Positions 6,593 to 6,724 of a stretch of DNA of 6,724 bases are shown here, piece by piece (within the stretch, counting starts at the first letter, position 1; every line of letters starts with the position of its first letter). The notes beneath the pieces are model-generated. The model was not told where the DNA came from. It did no database searches and worked only from the letters and a program-made list of their open reading frames with translations. This DNA comes from Dysgonamonadaceae bacterium (GTDB lineage Bacteria > Bacteroidota > Bacteroidia > Bacteroidales > Azobacteroidaceae): contig JAISNS010000273.1 of assembly GCA_031276105.1 (NCBI GenBank), positions 1 through 6,724 on the forward strand, in the 5' to 3' direction. A program made the translations under genes and the position numbers.

Positions 6593-6613
6593 TTGTCACT
6601 TGTCACTTGTCAC
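6593..6613. repeat. 7-bp tandem repeat TTGTCAC, three exact copies
   Basis: TTGTCAC is repeated exactly at 6593-6599, 6600-6606 and 6607-6613. Read on the minus strand it is GTGACAA repeated, and it overlaps the last codons and the stop of the aminotransferase gene. The unit length is not a multiple of three, so a change in copy number changes the reading frame. Confidence 0.95.
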
Positions 6614-6724
6614 TCGCTTGTATTCTTCGAGCGCTTTCTCCAGCGCCAGCATAGCCTTTTGCAGATCCTCTTTTTTCAGTACGTATGCGATGCGGACTTC
6701 GTTTTTTCCTGATTCGGGATTGGT
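6596..6724 (-). CDS. Class I/II PLP-dependent aminotransferase, C-terminal fragment (partial)
   Basis: The last 42 residues of a protein that enters from the right edge are visible: TNPESGKNEVRIAYVLKKEDL, then a helix AMLALEKALEEY and a short tail KRVTSDK. The NxVRIAYV motif followed by a helix is the typical C-terminus of fold-type I aminotransferases of the AspC-like group common in Bacteroidota; its Arg is expected to bind the substrate alpha-carboxylate. These enzymes transfer amino groups between amino acids and 2-oxoacids in the cytoplasm. Substrate cannot be told from this fragment. The tail VTSDK and the TGA stop are written by the 7-bp repeat at 6593-6613, so the natural end of the protein was probably altered by the repeat. 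It lies upstream of hicA on the same strand with about 170 nt between. Confidence 0.8.
   Translation of the reverse strand, partial: TNPESGKNEVRIAYVLKKEDLQKAMLALEKALEEYKRVTSDK

Noticed and set aside
6424..6606. Minus-strand 60-codon frame between the aminotransferase and hicA
   Set aside because: It starts with GTG inside the 7-bp repeat, covers the hicA promoter and has no family-like sequence. It is of interest only as the read-through frame if one repeat unit is lost.

Overview
The window looks like chromosomal DNA of a Bacteroidota species, most likely order Bacteroidales. Three things point there. The protein sequences (MeaB, CysS, a QGG-type hotdog thioesterase, a lipoprotein-type S41 protease) have a Bacteroides/Parabacteroides/Dysgonomonas character. 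Starts lack clear Shine-Dalgarno sequences. Promoter-like sites match the Bacteroidota TTG / TAnnTTTG pattern. No species can be named from this alone.

Layout. Positions 1-306 are mostly non-coding: a possible N-terminal scrap of a minus-strand gene (1-26), a REP-like fragment, an array of 8-bp repeats and a weak promoter candidate. Positions 307-5665 form one tight plus-strand block of five genes with gaps of -4 to +6 nt: a secreted S41/C-terminal-processing protease, cysteinyl-tRNA synthetase (cysS), a PaaI-type hotdog thioesterase, the tRNA-U34 methyltransferase mnmD, and the methylmalonyl-CoA mutase GTPase chaperone meaB. A consensus-like promoter lies inside the last codons of mnmD, so meaB may also be transcribed on its own. 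Positions 5666-5810 are a convergent intergenic region with a terminator that is good only in the minus direction. Positions 5811-6427 hold a minus-strand hicA-hicB toxin-antitoxin pair with its own promoter and dyad symmetries. The window ends in the C-terminus of a minus-strand class I/II PLP aminotransferase, whose stop codon lies inside a 7-bp tandem repeat.

How the genes fit together. cysS and mnmD both act in translation: cysteine charging and wobble-uridine modification. meaB supports B12-dependent methylmalonyl-CoA mutase, part of succinate-propionate metabolism; the mutase genes are not in the window. The protease acts in the envelope. The grouping looks like a housekeeping operon of unrelated functions, with hicAB as the only accessory module. 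I found no clear new multi-gene system. The points most worth a second look are the slippage-sensitive aminotransferase stop codon, the promoter embedded in mnmD, and the candidate operators in front of hicA and hicB.
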